From contig NZ_CP136920.1 in NCBI RefSeq assembly GCF_033100135.1, positions 2,847,001 to 2,911,000 of the forward strand: 64,000 bases of DNA, in the 5' to 3' direction. This DNA comes from Rubellicoccus peritrichatus (lineage in GTDB: Bacteria; Verrucomicrobiota; Verrucomicrobiia; Opitutales; Cerasicoccaceae). Below the pieces are notes generated by a model. The model did not search any database and was not told the origin of the DNA. It worked only from the letters and a program-made list of their open reading frames with translations. Shown piece after piece: positions 7,731 to 17,260 of this stretch. The translations under genes were made by a program, and so were the position numbers. Numbering within the stretch: the first letter of the stretch is position 1; each line of letters opens with the position of its first letter.

Positions 7731-9746
7731 ATGATGAAAATAGACTCAAAGACTCTTATTGGAACATTCGCAGCGACAGTCTGCCTGAACGCAGATGCTG
7801 GGAACGTTGAAACCGCTACGCTCAAAATTCAACCGAATGTAGAGCTGGAGTTGCGGGCAGGTCCACACGCTATCTCAGACGTGGATCGTGAACGGTATTT
7901 CCGCACCTACCATATTCCAGGAATGTTTACCGAGGAGCAGGCCGTGATTATGCAGGAGCTTGGCGTGTCGCCAGGTCGGGGCACTGGCCCTTATTTCGCG
8001 CACAGTGCCGGCGATACTGAGCGCGCAGGTTGGGATCCCGTCGTTAAAAAGCAGTTTGAGAAATACACGACCATTTATCAAAAAGCGGATGAACGCTACC
8101 CGGGGGTTATTCATGCCTTGGCTGGCGGCAACTATCCTCAATCCGAGGCGATTAAGGCGGAAGGCGATGAAGTCGAAGTCGACGCCACGATGATTGTGGA
8201 TCACAAGAACGGTGTGAAACCAGAAGATTTCGCTGCGAACGTGGATCTAATAGATCGTTGGATCTCAGCGATTAAAGAGAGTGGGGCTACGCCTCCCAAA
8301 TATTTTTCCCCGCTGAACGAACCCGATGCTGGCTGGAAGGGGTCACCTAATCCACCGGATGACCATAGCCAGTTTGCTCGACAATTGGCGTTGGCAATCC
8401 AGGATAAGCACCCTGAGGTCATGATTTCCGGCCCGAGTTCGGCCTGGGGTCACCCGAGAGCGGATTGGAAGCGTTGGACCGGCTCAGGTTGGGAGCGCCG
8501 ATTTATTGAGCAAGTCGGAGACATCGCCGGCGCTTACGATCTCCACATTTACAGCAAGGAATATTGGGCAGGGTCAGCTGAACATTCACGAAATTTTGAC
8601 CCCAAGCTGAAGCAACCGACTCCGAGCATGTATGACTCGTTTTTGAACGGCAATCTCTACGTCTGGGATTTTGGTAAGATTGATTCCTTTCTGGATCTGA
8701 TGTATGCCCATCATCAGGATACTTGGGATGAACCATCATTGCCTGTGATTATTACGGAGTTTGGGCGTCAGGGAATCACGCCGCAAAAAGGACCCTGGTT
8801 TAACGATTATGCTTACTACCTCTATGGAACGACTGTGACGCGTTTGTGGATGGCTTTCATGGACCGTCCGGAGATCGAATTGACGGTTCCATTTATTTTG
8901 CCAGTCAGCGACCCTGGTTATGCTCAGCAGCGCGGCCAGGCGTTGTTCAATCGTCCCGACTACCCTGATAGTAGTCATTTGGAGGCAACACTACTTTTGG
9001 ACTTCTATCGATTTTATCGTGGCTTTGAAGGTGTTCGTGTTCCGGCAAAATGGGAAGGTATTGATGCGGATAACCAGTTGGGTCATTTTGCTATAGCCGT
9101 ACGCCAAGGTGATGAGCTTTGGGTATTGCTACACAACGCACCCGATCGCGAACTTAAACTTAACCTTGATCTGGGATTTCCTGTAAAAGTAGGTGACGCA
9201 CGTATTGCACGTATGCGATGGGAGGGAGCTATACCAGAGGATTACACAGCTACTGAATTGAATGGCGAGTGGCGTATTGATTTTGAAGCCGAAGAGACTA
9301 TCGATCTGTCTAACTTGGTTCTGGCACCTGAAGAGACTGCTATTGTAAAGGTCAAACTGCCTGATGAATCGATTGAAGGCAAACGCATCGAGGAACGCAT
9401 TTATGCCGACAAGACGATTCAGCCACTAGGTAAAGAGCCTGTTGAGTATCACGTTGATCTGGGTACGGATCAAGTCGCCGAGGATGCAACCCTGGTGGTT
9501 AGTGTCGCGGCTCCAAAAGGTTTTAAAGCGGGAACGATTCTGTCGGCTACGATCAACGGCTACACTCAAAAGTTTGATCTCGGGATTGCCGAAGGAAGCG
9601 TTGATTTGCTGGCTCCTGTTCGTTTGCCGGTACCAGCAGAAGCGCTCAAGGCCGGTGACAATGTTGTTTCCATTGAATTAGCCGAGGGCAAGGCATGGAA
9701 TGCGAGCATTGGTTCGCTCAGAATCGACACGGTTCGTATTAACTAG
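7731..9746 (+). CDS. GH86-like endo-hydrolase (beta-agarase / beta-porphyranase type), secreted
   Basis: 671 residues (ATG at 7731, or the next codon). A probable signal peptide ends near residue 22-24. The catalytic TIM barrel covers about residues 40-450, with the clan GH-A pair visible: Glu197 in 'SPLNEPDAGW' (acid/base) and Glu343 in 'VIITEFGRQ' (nucleophile). The 'HIPGMFTEEQ...MQELGVSPGRGTGP' opening and the order of motifs fit GH86, whose characterised members cut agarose or porphyran. A C-terminal beta-sandwich region fills about 460-671. It is the second gene of the operon after the symporter, with the propeller hydrolase following after 19 bp. Agarase versus porphyranase cannot be decided from the sequence. 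Confidence 0.75.
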   Translation: MMKIDSKTLIGTFAATVCLNADAGNVETATLKIQPNVELELRAGPHAISDVDRERYFRTYHIPGMFTEEQAVIMQELGVSPGRGTGPYFAHSAGDTERAGWDPVVKKQFEKYTTIYQKADERYPGVIHALAGGNYPQSEAIKAEGDEVEVDATMIVDHKNGVKPEDFAANVDLIDRWISAIKESGATPPKYFSPLNEPDAGWKGSPNPPDDHSQFARQLALAIQDKHPEVMISGPSSAWGHPRADWKRWTGSGWERRFIEQVGDIAGAYDLHIYSKEYWAGSAEHSRNFDPKLKQPTPSMYDSFLNGNLYVWDFGKIDSFLDLMYAHHQDTWDEPSLPVIITEFGRQGITPQKGPWFNDYAYYLYGTTVTRLWMAFMDRPEIELTVPFILPVSDPGYAQQRGQALFNRPDYPDSSHLEATLLLDFYRFYRGFEGVRVPAKWEGIDADNQLGHFAIAVRQGDELWVLLHNAPDRELKLNLDLGFPVKVGDARIARMRWEGAIPEDYTATELNGEWRIDFEAEETIDLSNLVLAPEETAIVKVKLPDESIEGKRIEERIYADKTIQPLGKEPVEYHVDLGTDQVAEDATLVVSVAAPKGFKAGTILSATINGYTQKFDLGIAEGSVDLLAPVRLPVPAEALKAGDNVVSIELAEGKAWNASIGSLRIDTVRIN

Positions 9747-9765
9747 TTTATATTATTTAAAAATT

Positions 9766-10806
9766 ATGACTGAATTTGTTGACAAGTACTTATTTAAGCC
9801 GTCGTCGGAGCGGCATTTTTTCAAAATGCCAGGTTGGTTTGTCTGGTGTGGTTCGATGGTGCGCGATCCCGAGGGCTTGTATCATCTCTTCCTCTGCCGG
9901 TGGCCGGAAGAAACAAATCATGATGGATGGATCAATCGTTCTGAAGTAATTCGTGCCGAAGCATCATCACTGGAAGAGCCCTTTACCTTTAAAGAGGTTG
10001 TGATGACGCGGCGGGAAGGCGATTTCTGGGACGCCGATAATGTGCATAACGTATGCGTTCAGGAATATGACGGGCGCTATTATATGTATTATACTGGAAA
10101 TTGTGGTAATGGCGATTACTGGAGTCACCGCAACAACCAGCGAATCGGTGTCGCTGTTGCTGATAATGTAAGAGGGCCGTGGATTCGTCCTAGTCAGCCT
10201 TTATTGAAGCCCAGGCCTGGTCAATGGGATGGGCTCATGCATGCAAATCCGGTGACTACCCGTATGCCTGATGGACGTTATCTCCTCATGTTTAAAGGGG
10301 TAGCAGAAGGTGCCGAGATTCAAGGTTCGAATGTGCGCCATGGAGTGGCCTTTTCTGATACTCCCGTTGGGCCTTTCGAGATTCACCCGGATATCGTTTT
10401 CGACCTGGAAGGGGTTAGATTCCCATATGAAGATCCTGGGTTGTGGGTGGAGAATGACGTTATATATTGTTTGTTGAAAACAATGGACGGACGGTATTCA
10501 CCAACCGGCGATATGGGCATTCTTTTATTTCGATCGGTGGACGGTATTAACTGGGAGCCTGCTGAGCCTCACTTTGTGATAGACCGAAAAATTCAAATGG
10601 AAGATGGTAGCCAGCTTGAATTTGAACGGCTGGAGCGGCCTCAGATTTTTATCGATCACGACCAGAAACGTTATTTGCTGGCCGCTGTTCAACCTGGGAC
10701 AGTGGGGTTGGCACACAGCAATTCTCATATCGTTGGCCCATCCGGCCTGTCTGATAATGTACCCGTTTCCTATCACGTCCGTCTCGAGTGGACTGAGAAA
10801 CTATAG
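9766..10806 (+). CDS. Five-bladed beta-propeller glycoside hydrolase (GH43/GH117-like)
   Basis: 346 residues from the ATG at 9766; the frame is open upstream but overlaps the GH86 gene. Repeated blade motifs are visible: 'GSMVRDPEGLYHLFLCRW', 'YDGRYYMYYTGN', 'MHANPVTTRMPDGRYLLMFKG', 'YEDPGLWVENDVIYCLLK' and 'ERPQIFIDHDQKRYLLAAV'. These fit the GH43/62/32/68/117/130 fold group. Candidate carboxylates are the Asp of 'VRDPEG', the Glu/Asp of 'YEDPG' and the Glu of 'ERPQ'. No signal peptide is seen, so it likely acts inside the cell on imported oligosaccharides. A paralogue lies at 38105-39148. Exact GH family uncertain. Confidence 0.75.
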   Translation: MTEFVDKYLFKPSSERHFFKMPGWFVWCGSMVRDPEGLYHLFLCRWPEETNHDGWINRSEVIRAEASSLEEPFTFKEVVMTRREGDFWDADNVHNVCVQEYDGRYYMYYTGNCGNGDYWSHRNNQRIGVAVADNVRGPWIRPSQPLLKPRPGQWDGLMHANPVTTRMPDGRYLLMFKGVAEGAEIQGSNVRHGVAFSDTPVGPFEIHPDIVFDLEGVRFPYEDPGLWVENDVIYCLLKTMDGRYSPTGDMGILLFRSVDGINWEPAEPHFVIDRKIQMEDGSQLEFERLERPQIFIDHDQKRYLLAAVQPGTVGLAHSNSHIVGPSGLSDNVPVSYHVRLEWTEKL

Positions 10807-10868
10807 CGGTGCGATGGAAGGTAGGGCGAACCGGTTCTAAGAATCCAAGAGGATACTTTCTACGTTGT

Positions 10869-10905
10869 GTCTGCAAACCTGATTATGAATCTGAGGTTTG
10901 CAGAC
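10869..10905. terminator. Perfect 12-bp hairpin after the GH86 operon
   Basis: GTCTGCAAACCT (10869-10880) and AGGTTTGCAGAC (10894-10905) are exact complements around a 13-base loop. It lies 62 bp after the last gene of the operon. Only a weak T-run follows (GAATTTTCATT), so it may be a terminator or a transcript-stabilising stem. Confidence 0.55.
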
Positions 10906-10942
10906 TCGGCCTGAATTTTCATTAAGTCCTATTAGAAACAAA

Positions 10943-10976
10943 AAACCTCCTGCGCCGATTAGGCTGCAGGAGGTTT
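10943..10976 (-). terminator. Rho-independent terminator of the PEP-CTERM gene
   Basis: Stem AAACCTCCTGC (10943-10953) pairs with GCAGGAGGTTT (10966-10976), loop of 12. On the minus strand a T-rich run (TTTTTTGTTTC) follows, as expected for the gene ending at 11022. It may also back up the plus-strand operon. Confidence 0.8.
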
Positions 10977-11021
10977 TCGATTAAAGAAATATGAATGTTG
11001 TCTTGTTCAGTAATCCTACCC

Positions 11022-11762
11022 TCAGCACTGGCGACGGCGGATTAGTGCCATGCCGAGGAAAAGCACACCAGCGATCATTGCGTAGGTACTTGGTTCAGGA
11101 ATAACACCAATACCAACCTGTTGAATATCAACTACGTTCGAGACGCCATTTTGACTCGCTCCAAGCCGTATTGAAGCAATGGTGGAAGCATCGCCCCCAA
11201 AATCCGAAATATCCACTGCCCAGCCAAAGAGGCCGCGTGCATTCAAGGGAGTGCTACCATCGCGATTAAGATCTGCTGTTCCAAATGCGTCGGCAATTGT
11301 GAATGTAGGAATGTTTATCACGCTTCCCACTTGAACGCCCCCACTGTCAAGTGCAGTAACATCTGCGTTGTAATCGAAAAAGCCTGGTGAGGTATTCGTT
11401 GCGTTAAAAATTACGAAGAGTGTATCTGTGCCTGTGAGAGTCTGGCCAAAGCCGTATACACCGGATGTTTGTGTGCTTAGAGTTCCAGTGATTGGTGAAT
11501 TGTCAGTTATCGCCGCCTCAGTGCTAACTGGTTGGACGCCGTCGGTTCCCCAGGCAATTTGTCCCGTGCCGTTAAAGCTGGAAACGCTGAAATCGTAATT
11601 ATAAGTTCCTGATGCGGTTGTGAAAGTGTTAAGAACCACATTATCGGTCTCGGGACTACTAAAGGCAGGAGTCGACGTAATCCCGGTAATAATGGATACT
11701 TGAGCTTGTGCAATCGATGCAATGAATACTAACGCACTCGTTGAGAGAAAGATTTTATTCAT
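11022..11762 (-). CDS. PEP-CTERM sorting-domain protein
   Basis: 246 residues. A signal peptide ends at about residue 20 (SIAQA|Q). The mature part is low in Cys and rich in Ser, Thr, Asn and Gly, with beta-strand character and 'LNRDGSTPLNARGLFGWAVDISDFGG'. The C-terminus has the PEP-CTERM signal: 'VIPEPST', a hydrophobic helix and a basic tail RRRQC. Such proteins are exported and processed by an exosortase encoded elsewhere, ending up on the surface or in extracellular matrix. No enzymatic domain was recognised. Its own terminator lies downstream. Confidence 0.85.
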   Translation of the reverse strand: MNKIFLSTSALVFIASIAQAQVSIITGITSTPAFSSPETDNVVLNTFTTASGTYNYDFSVSSFNGTGQIAWGTDGVQPVSTEAAITDNSPITGTLSTQTSGVYGFGQTLTGTDTLFVIFNATNTSPGFFDYNADVTALDSGGVQVGSVINIPTFTIADAFGTADLNRDGSTPLNARGLFGWAVDISDFGGDASTIASIRLGASQNGVSNVVDIQQVGIGVIPEPSTYAMIAGVLFLGMALIRRRQC

Positions 11763-12195
11763 ATGATTTTAGGGGTTTATGGTTGAAAATCATAGAATAC
11801 CTTCGTTTCTAGAAAAAATATATGTGGATTTGCGTATTATGCATGAATTATTGCGCCAAATTACCTCTTTTGTTCCATTTGTTTTTCAGAAGCCTTTGCT
11901 GTTGATGTGAGTTAAGCTGCTGGTCTCGACGTTTTCATCCAGGAGAGAATCCTTGAGTTTACCTTTCTTTTTTTACCCTCGATAACCAGGTTGTAGCAGA
12001 AGTTGTCTTTACACGAAGATTGAGTCACTTGAAGGTTTATTTTTTGTATCGTAGCGTGCTTTTCCTTACACCTTCATTTGAGGATCGAGGGTGGATCTTT
12101 GTTGAGTATTGATAATGATAGAATAAATATCTTGCTAAAATAGCAATAAATGGGCATGGTCGCCTTTGATCTAAATCGACCCCTTTTATACATCA
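11763..12195. other. 433-bp divergent intergenic region upstream of the second symporter
   Basis: The region carries promoters for the PEP-CTERM gene (left) and the symporter (right). Its only clear element is the palindrome at 12132-12146. A TATACA stretch lies directly in front of the ATG at 12196. No open frame here looks coding. Confidence 0.6.
12132..12146. promoter_or_regulatory. Shared palindromic operator, site 1 (TTGCTAAAATAGCAA)
   Basis: TTGCTA and TAGCAA arms around AAA, 49 bp upstream of the symporter start at 12196. It is one of six copies of the consensus TTGCTATWATAGCAA in this window. Confidence 0.75.
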
Positions 12196-14187
12196 ATGAA
12201 ACTAACCCTGTTGGACTGGAGCATCGTTGGAGGTTTTCTCACCTTTTTGATCGTCATGGCTTACATGGCGCAACGCTACACGCGCAGCGTATCGGATTTC
12301 CTTGCCGCCAATCGTTCGGCGGGGCGTTACCTCCTGACGTTGGCAGATGGGATGGCTGGCCTTGGGGCAATTGCAGTCATCGCGAATTTTGAGAAATTTT
12401 ATCAGGCTGGTTTCGCGGCGAGTTGGTGGGGGTTGATGATGGCTCCGCTGGCAATGATCGCAGCACTTTCCGGGTGGGTTGCTTATCGTTATCGGGAAAC
12501 GCGAGCGATGACCATGGCACAGTTTTTCGAAATGCGGTACAGCCGCCGTTTTCGGATCTATGCAGGAATACTAGCCTGGGTGAGTGGCGTTTTAAACTAC
12601 GGAGTGTTCCCTGGCATTACCGCACTATTTCTTATTTACTTCTGTGGTCTACCGGAATCCTTTGAGATACTCGGTGTCACCTTTAGCACATTACCCTTTA
12701 TTATGGCGGTCATGCTTAGCATCGCTGCTTGTTTTACTTTGTTTGGCGGTATGATCGCGGTGATGATTACAGATTTTTTCCAGGGGCAATTTGTGAATAT
12801 TGTATTCCTTTTGATCATGGGGGTATTGCTTTGGAAGATCAGCTGGAGCGACATTATTACGACCTTGGAAGCTGCACCTAAGGGCAAGAGTCTGTTGAAT
12901 CCATTTGATCAAGGCGATATCAAGGATTTCAATTTTTGGTTTTTCGCCATATTCGGATTTAAGATATTCTACAACCGACTTGGCTGGCAGGGATCGCAGG
13001 GATACTTTTGTGCTGCAAAGTCACCACACGAACAGAAGATGGCTGGTGTATTAGCGGAATGGCGAAGTGGTTTAACTTACTTGATGTTTCTGATCATGCC
13101 AATTTGTGCTTACGTCGTCTTGCACCATGAAGGATACTCAAGTGTGGCAAATGAAGCGCAAGCGGCAATTAATCAGATTGAGGATGCACAGACGCAAAAG
13201 CAGATGCTGACACCAATGGTGATGAGCCAGATATTTCCTATTGGTTTGGTTGGTTTGTTTGCTGCGGCTATGATTGCAGCAGCAATTTCGACTGATGACA
13301 CTCAATTGCATTCGTGGGGAAGTATATTTATCCAGGATGTCGTCTTACCTTTCAGGAATAAGCCATTTACTCCAAAGCAGCAATTGGTTTTGCTGCGACT
13401 ATCTGTAATTGGTGTTGCCTTGTTTGCGTTCTTCTGGAGCTGGTTCTTTCCACTTAAGGACTATCTTTTCATGTATATGCTGTTGACCGGAACGATTTAT
13501 TTAGGTGGGTCCGGGGCCGTTATTATCGGAGGTCTATACTGGCGTCGGGCAACGACGCAAGGAGCATGGGTATCAATGACTGTTGGGCTGCTCATTGGTG
13601 CGGTAGGAATAACTTTGCAGGCGGTGTGGACCTCAGTTCCTGCCTTGGTTGAACTGACTCCAGAATTCCCGCTTAATGGGGCCTGGCTTGCGATGATTGC
13701 ATATATCTGCTCAATTATCAGCTTCGTTAGCGTTTCACTATTAACCTGTAAGCAGCCCTTTAATCTCGAGAAAATGCTGCACCGCGGAGAGTATGCATTG
13801 GCTGATTCCAGAGTCGAGGGAGATCACCGTGGCAATAGCCTCTTTGGGCGGCTTATTGGGTTCACTGATGAGTTCACACGTGGGGATCGATTCATTTATC
13901 GATTGAAATTCGGTTGGACCTTATTCTGGTTCGTATGCTTCATCATTGGCACTGTGTTCGGTTTGACAGTCGGAATATCGAATCGACTTTGGGGACAGTG
14001 GTGGTTGTTCATGGTTGTTCTAAGTGGAGTGGTTGGCACCATTACCATTGTGTGGTTTTTAATTGGAGGAACCAGGGATCTTTTTGAGCTTTTCGGAACA
14101 CTTAAGCAGGCCAGACGTGAGCCTGCTGATGATGGTTCAGTTCATGAGTTTGATGAACACCGTAATGATCATGATGTCGCTCCTTAA
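12196..14187 (+). CDS. Sodium:solute symporter (SSS family), second copy
   Basis: 663 residues, longer than the copy at 5919 because of extra C-terminal helices after about residue 560. Family signs are 'VSDFLAANRSAGRYLLTLADGMAGLGAIAVIANFEKFY' after the first helix, 'TMAQFFEMRYSRRFRIYAG' and 'PIGLVGLFAAAMIAAAISTDDTQLHSWGSIFIQDVV'. It has only low likeness to the other symporter and so probably carries a different compound. It lies 49 bp downstream of palindrome site 1, which places it in the putative regulon with the GH16 and GH110-like genes. It is followed by a convergent gene; no clear terminator is seen between them. Confidence 0.9.
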   Translation: MKLTLLDWSIVGGFLTFLIVMAYMAQRYTRSVSDFLAANRSAGRYLLTLADGMAGLGAIAVIANFEKFYQAGFAASWWGLMMAPLAMIAALSGWVAYRYRETRAMTMAQFFEMRYSRRFRIYAGILAWVSGVLNYGVFPGITALFLIYFCGLPESFEILGVTFSTLPFIMAVMLSIAACFTLFGGMIAVMITDFFQGQFVNIVFLLIMGVLLWKISWSDIITTLEAAPKGKSLLNPFDQGDIKDFNFWFFAIFGFKIFYNRLGWQGSQGYFCAAKSPHEQKMAGVLAEWRSGLTYLMFLIMPICAYVVLHHEGYSSVANEAQAAINQIEDAQTQKQMLTPMVMSQIFPIGLVGLFAAAMIAAAISTDDTQLHSWGSIFIQDVVLPFRNKPFTPKQQLVLLRLSVIGVALFAFFWSWFFPLKDYLFMYMLLTGTIYLGGSGAVIIGGLYWRRATTQGAWVSMTVGLLIGAVGITLQAVWTSVPALVELTPEFPLNGAWLAMIAYICSIISFVSVSLLTCKQPFNLEKMLHRGEYALADSRVEGDHRGNSLFGRLIGFTDEFTRGDRFIYRLKFGWTLFWFVCFIIGTVFGLTVGISNRLWGQWWLFMVVLSGVVGTITIVWFLIGGTRDLFELFGTLKQARREPADDGSVHEFDEHRNDHDVAP

Positions 14188-14371
14188 GGCATTTTGAAGC
14201 GATGAAGTGTAATGATTAAGATGGGAATTAGCCACAGACTTTGCTAACCAGGTTTGTTGGTTTGCGTAACTCATGCAGTCGGAATCATTATCAATGATTT
14301 TTGCTGATTGAAAACTATTTCCAATCAAGGTCTTGAATATGTCGTAGACTTAATTACTGCAAAGTGCGTAG

Positions 14372-16054
14372 TTAAGTATCTTCAAAGGATATCGACTGGG
14401 TAGTGGATGCGTCGATCCGGGTACGCTCTTTAATGTTGTCATAGCGATTATTCCAAATCCGAACGTCTCGCGCTGTCATTAAATGAATACCAACTTCAGA
14501 ATTGCGGAACGTGTTTTCAGTGATTTCAATATCATGGTTCAATGGCAGGTCGAAGCCGGAAGAGTGGACTCCTATGCAACCACCTGTACCGTAACGCGGA
14601 AAGAATCCACAGTTATCGAATTCACACTGTGTGATATGTATGTTAGTTGCATGGCCTCCTTCGGCATGTGTAGGCATTTCGGCACCAAGTAGAATCCCAG
14701 GATTCATGGTGTTGCGATAACGATTGTTTCTTAAGTTTAGATGATCATAGCGAGATAGATGGCCTGCGCCTGCGACATTAATAAAGTCAGAATTGACACA
14801 TGTGTATTGATCAGCTTCCCAACAACGAACAGAACATAGTGCATTTTCTCCAGCGAAGGCAGGCAATGGGCTTGTGAAACGAATCCTGTAAAGGTGTCCT
14901 CTATGTCCGATTTCAACCGGTGACTCAAGGCTTGCTGAATCTACGATGCGTGTCTCATGTGTGAGTTTATCGTAGAATTCGATGAGACTTCCTGCTGAAA
15001 TTGGTGAGTAAGTATACTTACAGAAGAAGACAGCTTCGTTGGGATTGATTATCTGATGGAGATGAAGCCAGTTACTGTGCATGTTCTGGCCATCCATGCG
15101 AACGCCTCTAACATGAAGATCATCAACGTTGATCTGGCCACCGCATTTGAATATTTTCCATGCGTCACGTGGTCCGGTAAAAAGGCGATTTCCGTCAGGG
15201 CTGAAGTGCACTGATTTTGCAGTTATGTTTCGGCAGCTTTCAGTCAGCAGGCAAAATCCATTGCTATTGTAAGTGCGCAAGTTTTGTAATCGTAGATTGT
15301 CGCAATGTCCTATGTATATTTGAAAGTCTGTTTTAGCGCCCTGGTGCCATGATAGCAGTTCGCCACAGTTCACCATTGCGCTCATTCTTGTATTGCTGAT
15401 TTGCAGACGATTATTGCCAATCGATTTCCAATTGGTTCCTGCGCCTTGGCCATATGTTATGCTTTCGCCATTTAAGCAATCTCCATCAGGATTGAAGCGG
15501 TTTACACAGTAGGCTCCCATACCATCCCATATCGGGCAATCAGGCAGCACTTCGACGATAACGTTTTCCGCTGATTGGTCTATCACTAGGCCAGCAGAGG
15601 AGAAAGCTGGTTCACGAGTAAAAGCGAGGTTCTCTACAGTTAGCTCCGGGCTGTTTTCGCACCACAGAATTGATGGAAGGAAATCGTCGTTTTCTTGGTC
15701 ATTCCATCCTACTAGTGTCGTCGAAGGTTGGCCTGCTTGATCAACGGTTCCACATAATGTTAATGAGGGTATGTGGCTAATCAGAATATGGCATTCCTTC
15801 TGCCGTTCGATGTTCTTGCTTCCAGCATCGTGAACTATGCCATCAGTAGCATGATTTATGTGGCTTTTAAGATAATACCTACCTGCTTCAAACTGCAATC
15901 TTTGGATTCCTAAACGTTTGGCTTCAAGGACAGCCTGTCGGATACCATGAGCAGAATCTGAATCTCCAGGTCGTGTGTAATCACTTATGTTAATGCACCC
16001 TGATGCAATAGGTGAGACGGCGTCAGGGTCCCTTTTTTGTTGTACTATCTCCAT
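14372..16054 (-). CDS. GH110-like right-handed beta-helix protein without signal peptide
   Basis: 560 residues. The start has no signal peptide, so it should be cytoplasmic. Parallel beta-helix repeats run through most of the chain ('LRLQNLRTYNSNGFCLLTES', 'INVDDLHVRGVRMDGQNMHS', 'LNLRNNRYRNTMNPGILLGAE', 'IHITQCEFDNCGFFPRYG', 'IEITENTFRNSEVGIHL'). The order - a 'D.QN.H' segment, then a short strand-rich insert ('LIEFYDKLT'), then 'NN.(F/Y)R......GIL' and 'CEFDNCG' - matches GH110 alpha-1,3-galactosidases. The exported paralogue is at 26549-28618. Palindrome site 2 lies 39 bp upstream. A function on imported galacto-oligosaccharides is inferred. Confidence 0.65.
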   Translation of the reverse strand: MEIVQQKRDPDAVSPIASGCINISDYTRPGDSDSAHGIRQAVLEAKRLGIQRLQFEAGRYYLKSHINHATDGIVHDAGSKNIERQKECHILISHIPSLTLCGTVDQAGQPSTTLVGWNDQENDDFLPSILWCENSPELTVENLAFTREPAFSSAGLVIDQSAENVIVEVLPDCPIWDGMGAYCVNRFNPDGDCLNGESITYGQGAGTNWKSIGNNRLQISNTRMSAMVNCGELLSWHQGAKTDFQIYIGHCDNLRLQNLRTYNSNGFCLLTESCRNITAKSVHFSPDGNRLFTGPRDAWKIFKCGGQINVDDLHVRGVRMDGQNMHSNWLHLHQIINPNEAVFFCKYTYSPISAGSLIEFYDKLTHETRIVDSASLESPVEIGHRGHLYRIRFTSPLPAFAGENALCSVRCWEADQYTCVNSDFINVAGAGHLSRYDHLNLRNNRYRNTMNPGILLGAEMPTHAEGGHATNIHITQCEFDNCGFFPRYGTGGCIGVHSSGFDLPLNHDIEITENTFRNSEVGIHLMTARDVRIWNNRYDNIKERTRIDASTTQSISFEDT

Positions 16055-16355
16055 TTATATAGGATGTATTTTATTTATCTTAGAATTATTAAATTGCTCT
16101 AATAGCAAAAAGTCAAATAGCAAATGCCTGAGTCCACTAAATCAAAGTGCAAGGCTGATCGTGAGCCTGCTGCCATTATTTGGCTCAGATTACTGAGTTT
16201 AGTCCGTTACCCAGTTGTTGAAATCGATGCAGCAGGTTTTAGACGAGCAGTACTGAGGCTCATGCTGCATCTTCTAGTTCAGATACTCAGTTCAGTAGCT
16301 TGATTAGTGCTCCTGTGATCTATTTCGTCTTGGGAAATACGAATAGTCTGAAAGG
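16055..16355. other. Intergenic region between the IclR-family gene and the GH110-like gene
   Basis: About 300 bp without a coding frame. It contains palindrome site 2 (16094-16108) and an extra half-site ATAGCAA at 16117-16123, 15 bp away in the same orientation as the half-site ATAGCAA of site 2. The remainder shows no clear structure. Confidence 0.6.
16094..16108. promoter_or_regulatory. Shared palindromic operator, site 2 (TTGCTCTAATAGCAA)
   Basis: One base departs from perfect symmetry. It lies 39 bp upstream of the GH110-like gene starting at 16054 (minus strand). A further half-site ATAGCAA occurs at 16117-16123, so two dimers might bind side by side. Confidence 0.75.
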
Positions 16356-17075
16356 CTATGCTTCTACAGAATCAAGTTTGCTTAAGATTTCTTCTTTGCA
16401 CTGGAGTAGGCGAGGCAGATACTTAGAGACCGTTTTAGGAGAAACTTTCGGTGAGCTAAAGCCGACGGCCGCAAGAAAATTAGTCTCGATACTGATTGCG
16501 AGTGTGTTGTCGTGTAACGCATATCCGCGCTCACGTACTTCAGAAAGCTTTTCCAGTAAATGTTTGGTGGAATCGAACTTCGGAATCTCACGGTCTACAT
16601 AAAGTTCTTCCACTGCCTCATTTGGGAGTAATGCTAATAATGCAACACCAAGACCGGATACCGTTGCAGGCCAGACATCCAAGCTACTGATGGCGCTTGT
16701 AAGTGGCTGGTTTGGGTGTGCGTGATACAAGTATGATACGGACCGATTCCATAGTAGTCCCATGGCTGTGATCATATTAAGGTCACTGTGTAATGCGGCC
16801 ATTGGTTCGATCGCTTTATAAAAGCCCGATGCATGCATCGTTTGTGTCGCCAAAACAGGCACGGCTGGCCCTGGAGCGTATTTACGCTTTTCAGTCCAGC
16901 GCAACATACCCGATGCGGCTAAAGTCCTGAGTATGCGATGAACTCGTGTAGTCTCCAGACCCAGTTCCGCCGCTACCTGGGCAACACCAACAGGCTCTGA
17001 TCGACTCAGTACTTCCTGTAGACAGCGAATGCCATCAATTAAACTTTTATTGGGTTGTTTGGGTAGAGCTACCAT
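16356..17075 (-). CDS. IclR-family transcriptional regulator
   Basis: 239 residues, the usual size for the family. Residues about 8-68 form a winged helix-turn-helix ('SLIDGIRCLQEVLSRSEPVGVAQVAAELGLETTRVHRILRTLAASGML'). The remainder is the ligand-binding domain ('YSPG'-like 'YAPGPAVPVLA', 'LPNEAVEELYVDREIPKFDSTKHLLEKLSEVRERGYALHDN', and 'AISIETNFLAAVGFSSPK' near the end). IclR proteins bind 12-15 bp palindromes as dimers and often repress catabolic genes until a small-molecule effector is present. It sits inside the cluster of six identical-type palindromes and is the best candidate to bind them. No copy of the palindrome lies in front of its own gene. Confidence 0.9.
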   Translation of the reverse strand: MVALPKQPNKSLIDGIRCLQEVLSRSEPVGVAQVAAELGLETTRVHRILRTLAASGMLRWTEKRKYAPGPAVPVLATQTMHASGFYKAIEPMAALHSDLNMITAMGLLWNRSVSYLYHAHPNQPLTSAISSLDVWPATVSGLGVALLALLPNEAVEELYVDREIPKFDSTKHLLEKLSEVRERGYALHDNTLAISIETNFLAAVGFSSPKVSPKTVSKYLPRLLQCKEEILSKLDSVEA

Positions 17076-17216
17076 TTATCGGGATTCATTTATAACAATT
17101 TTTTTGAGAATTCCAGCATCAACCTGTGTTTCTTTTTCAATATGGATTCTGCTGAATTCTAGATCTTGATATGAAAGATATGAGTATACTTTTATGAATC
17201 GGAAATGATAATCAAA

Positions 17217-17241
17217 AAAGCCGTCCAATCAGGACGGCTTT
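17217..17241. terminator. Rho-independent terminator of the PEP-CTERM gene at 17261-18130
   Basis: AAAGCCGTCC (17217-17226) and GGACGGCTTT (17232-17241) form a perfect 10-bp stem with a 5-base loop. On the minus strand a T-run follows (complement of the A-run at 17214-17219). It lies 20 bp after the stop codon. Confidence 0.85.
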
Positions 17242-17260
17242 GTGGATGCTTTTCAAAATA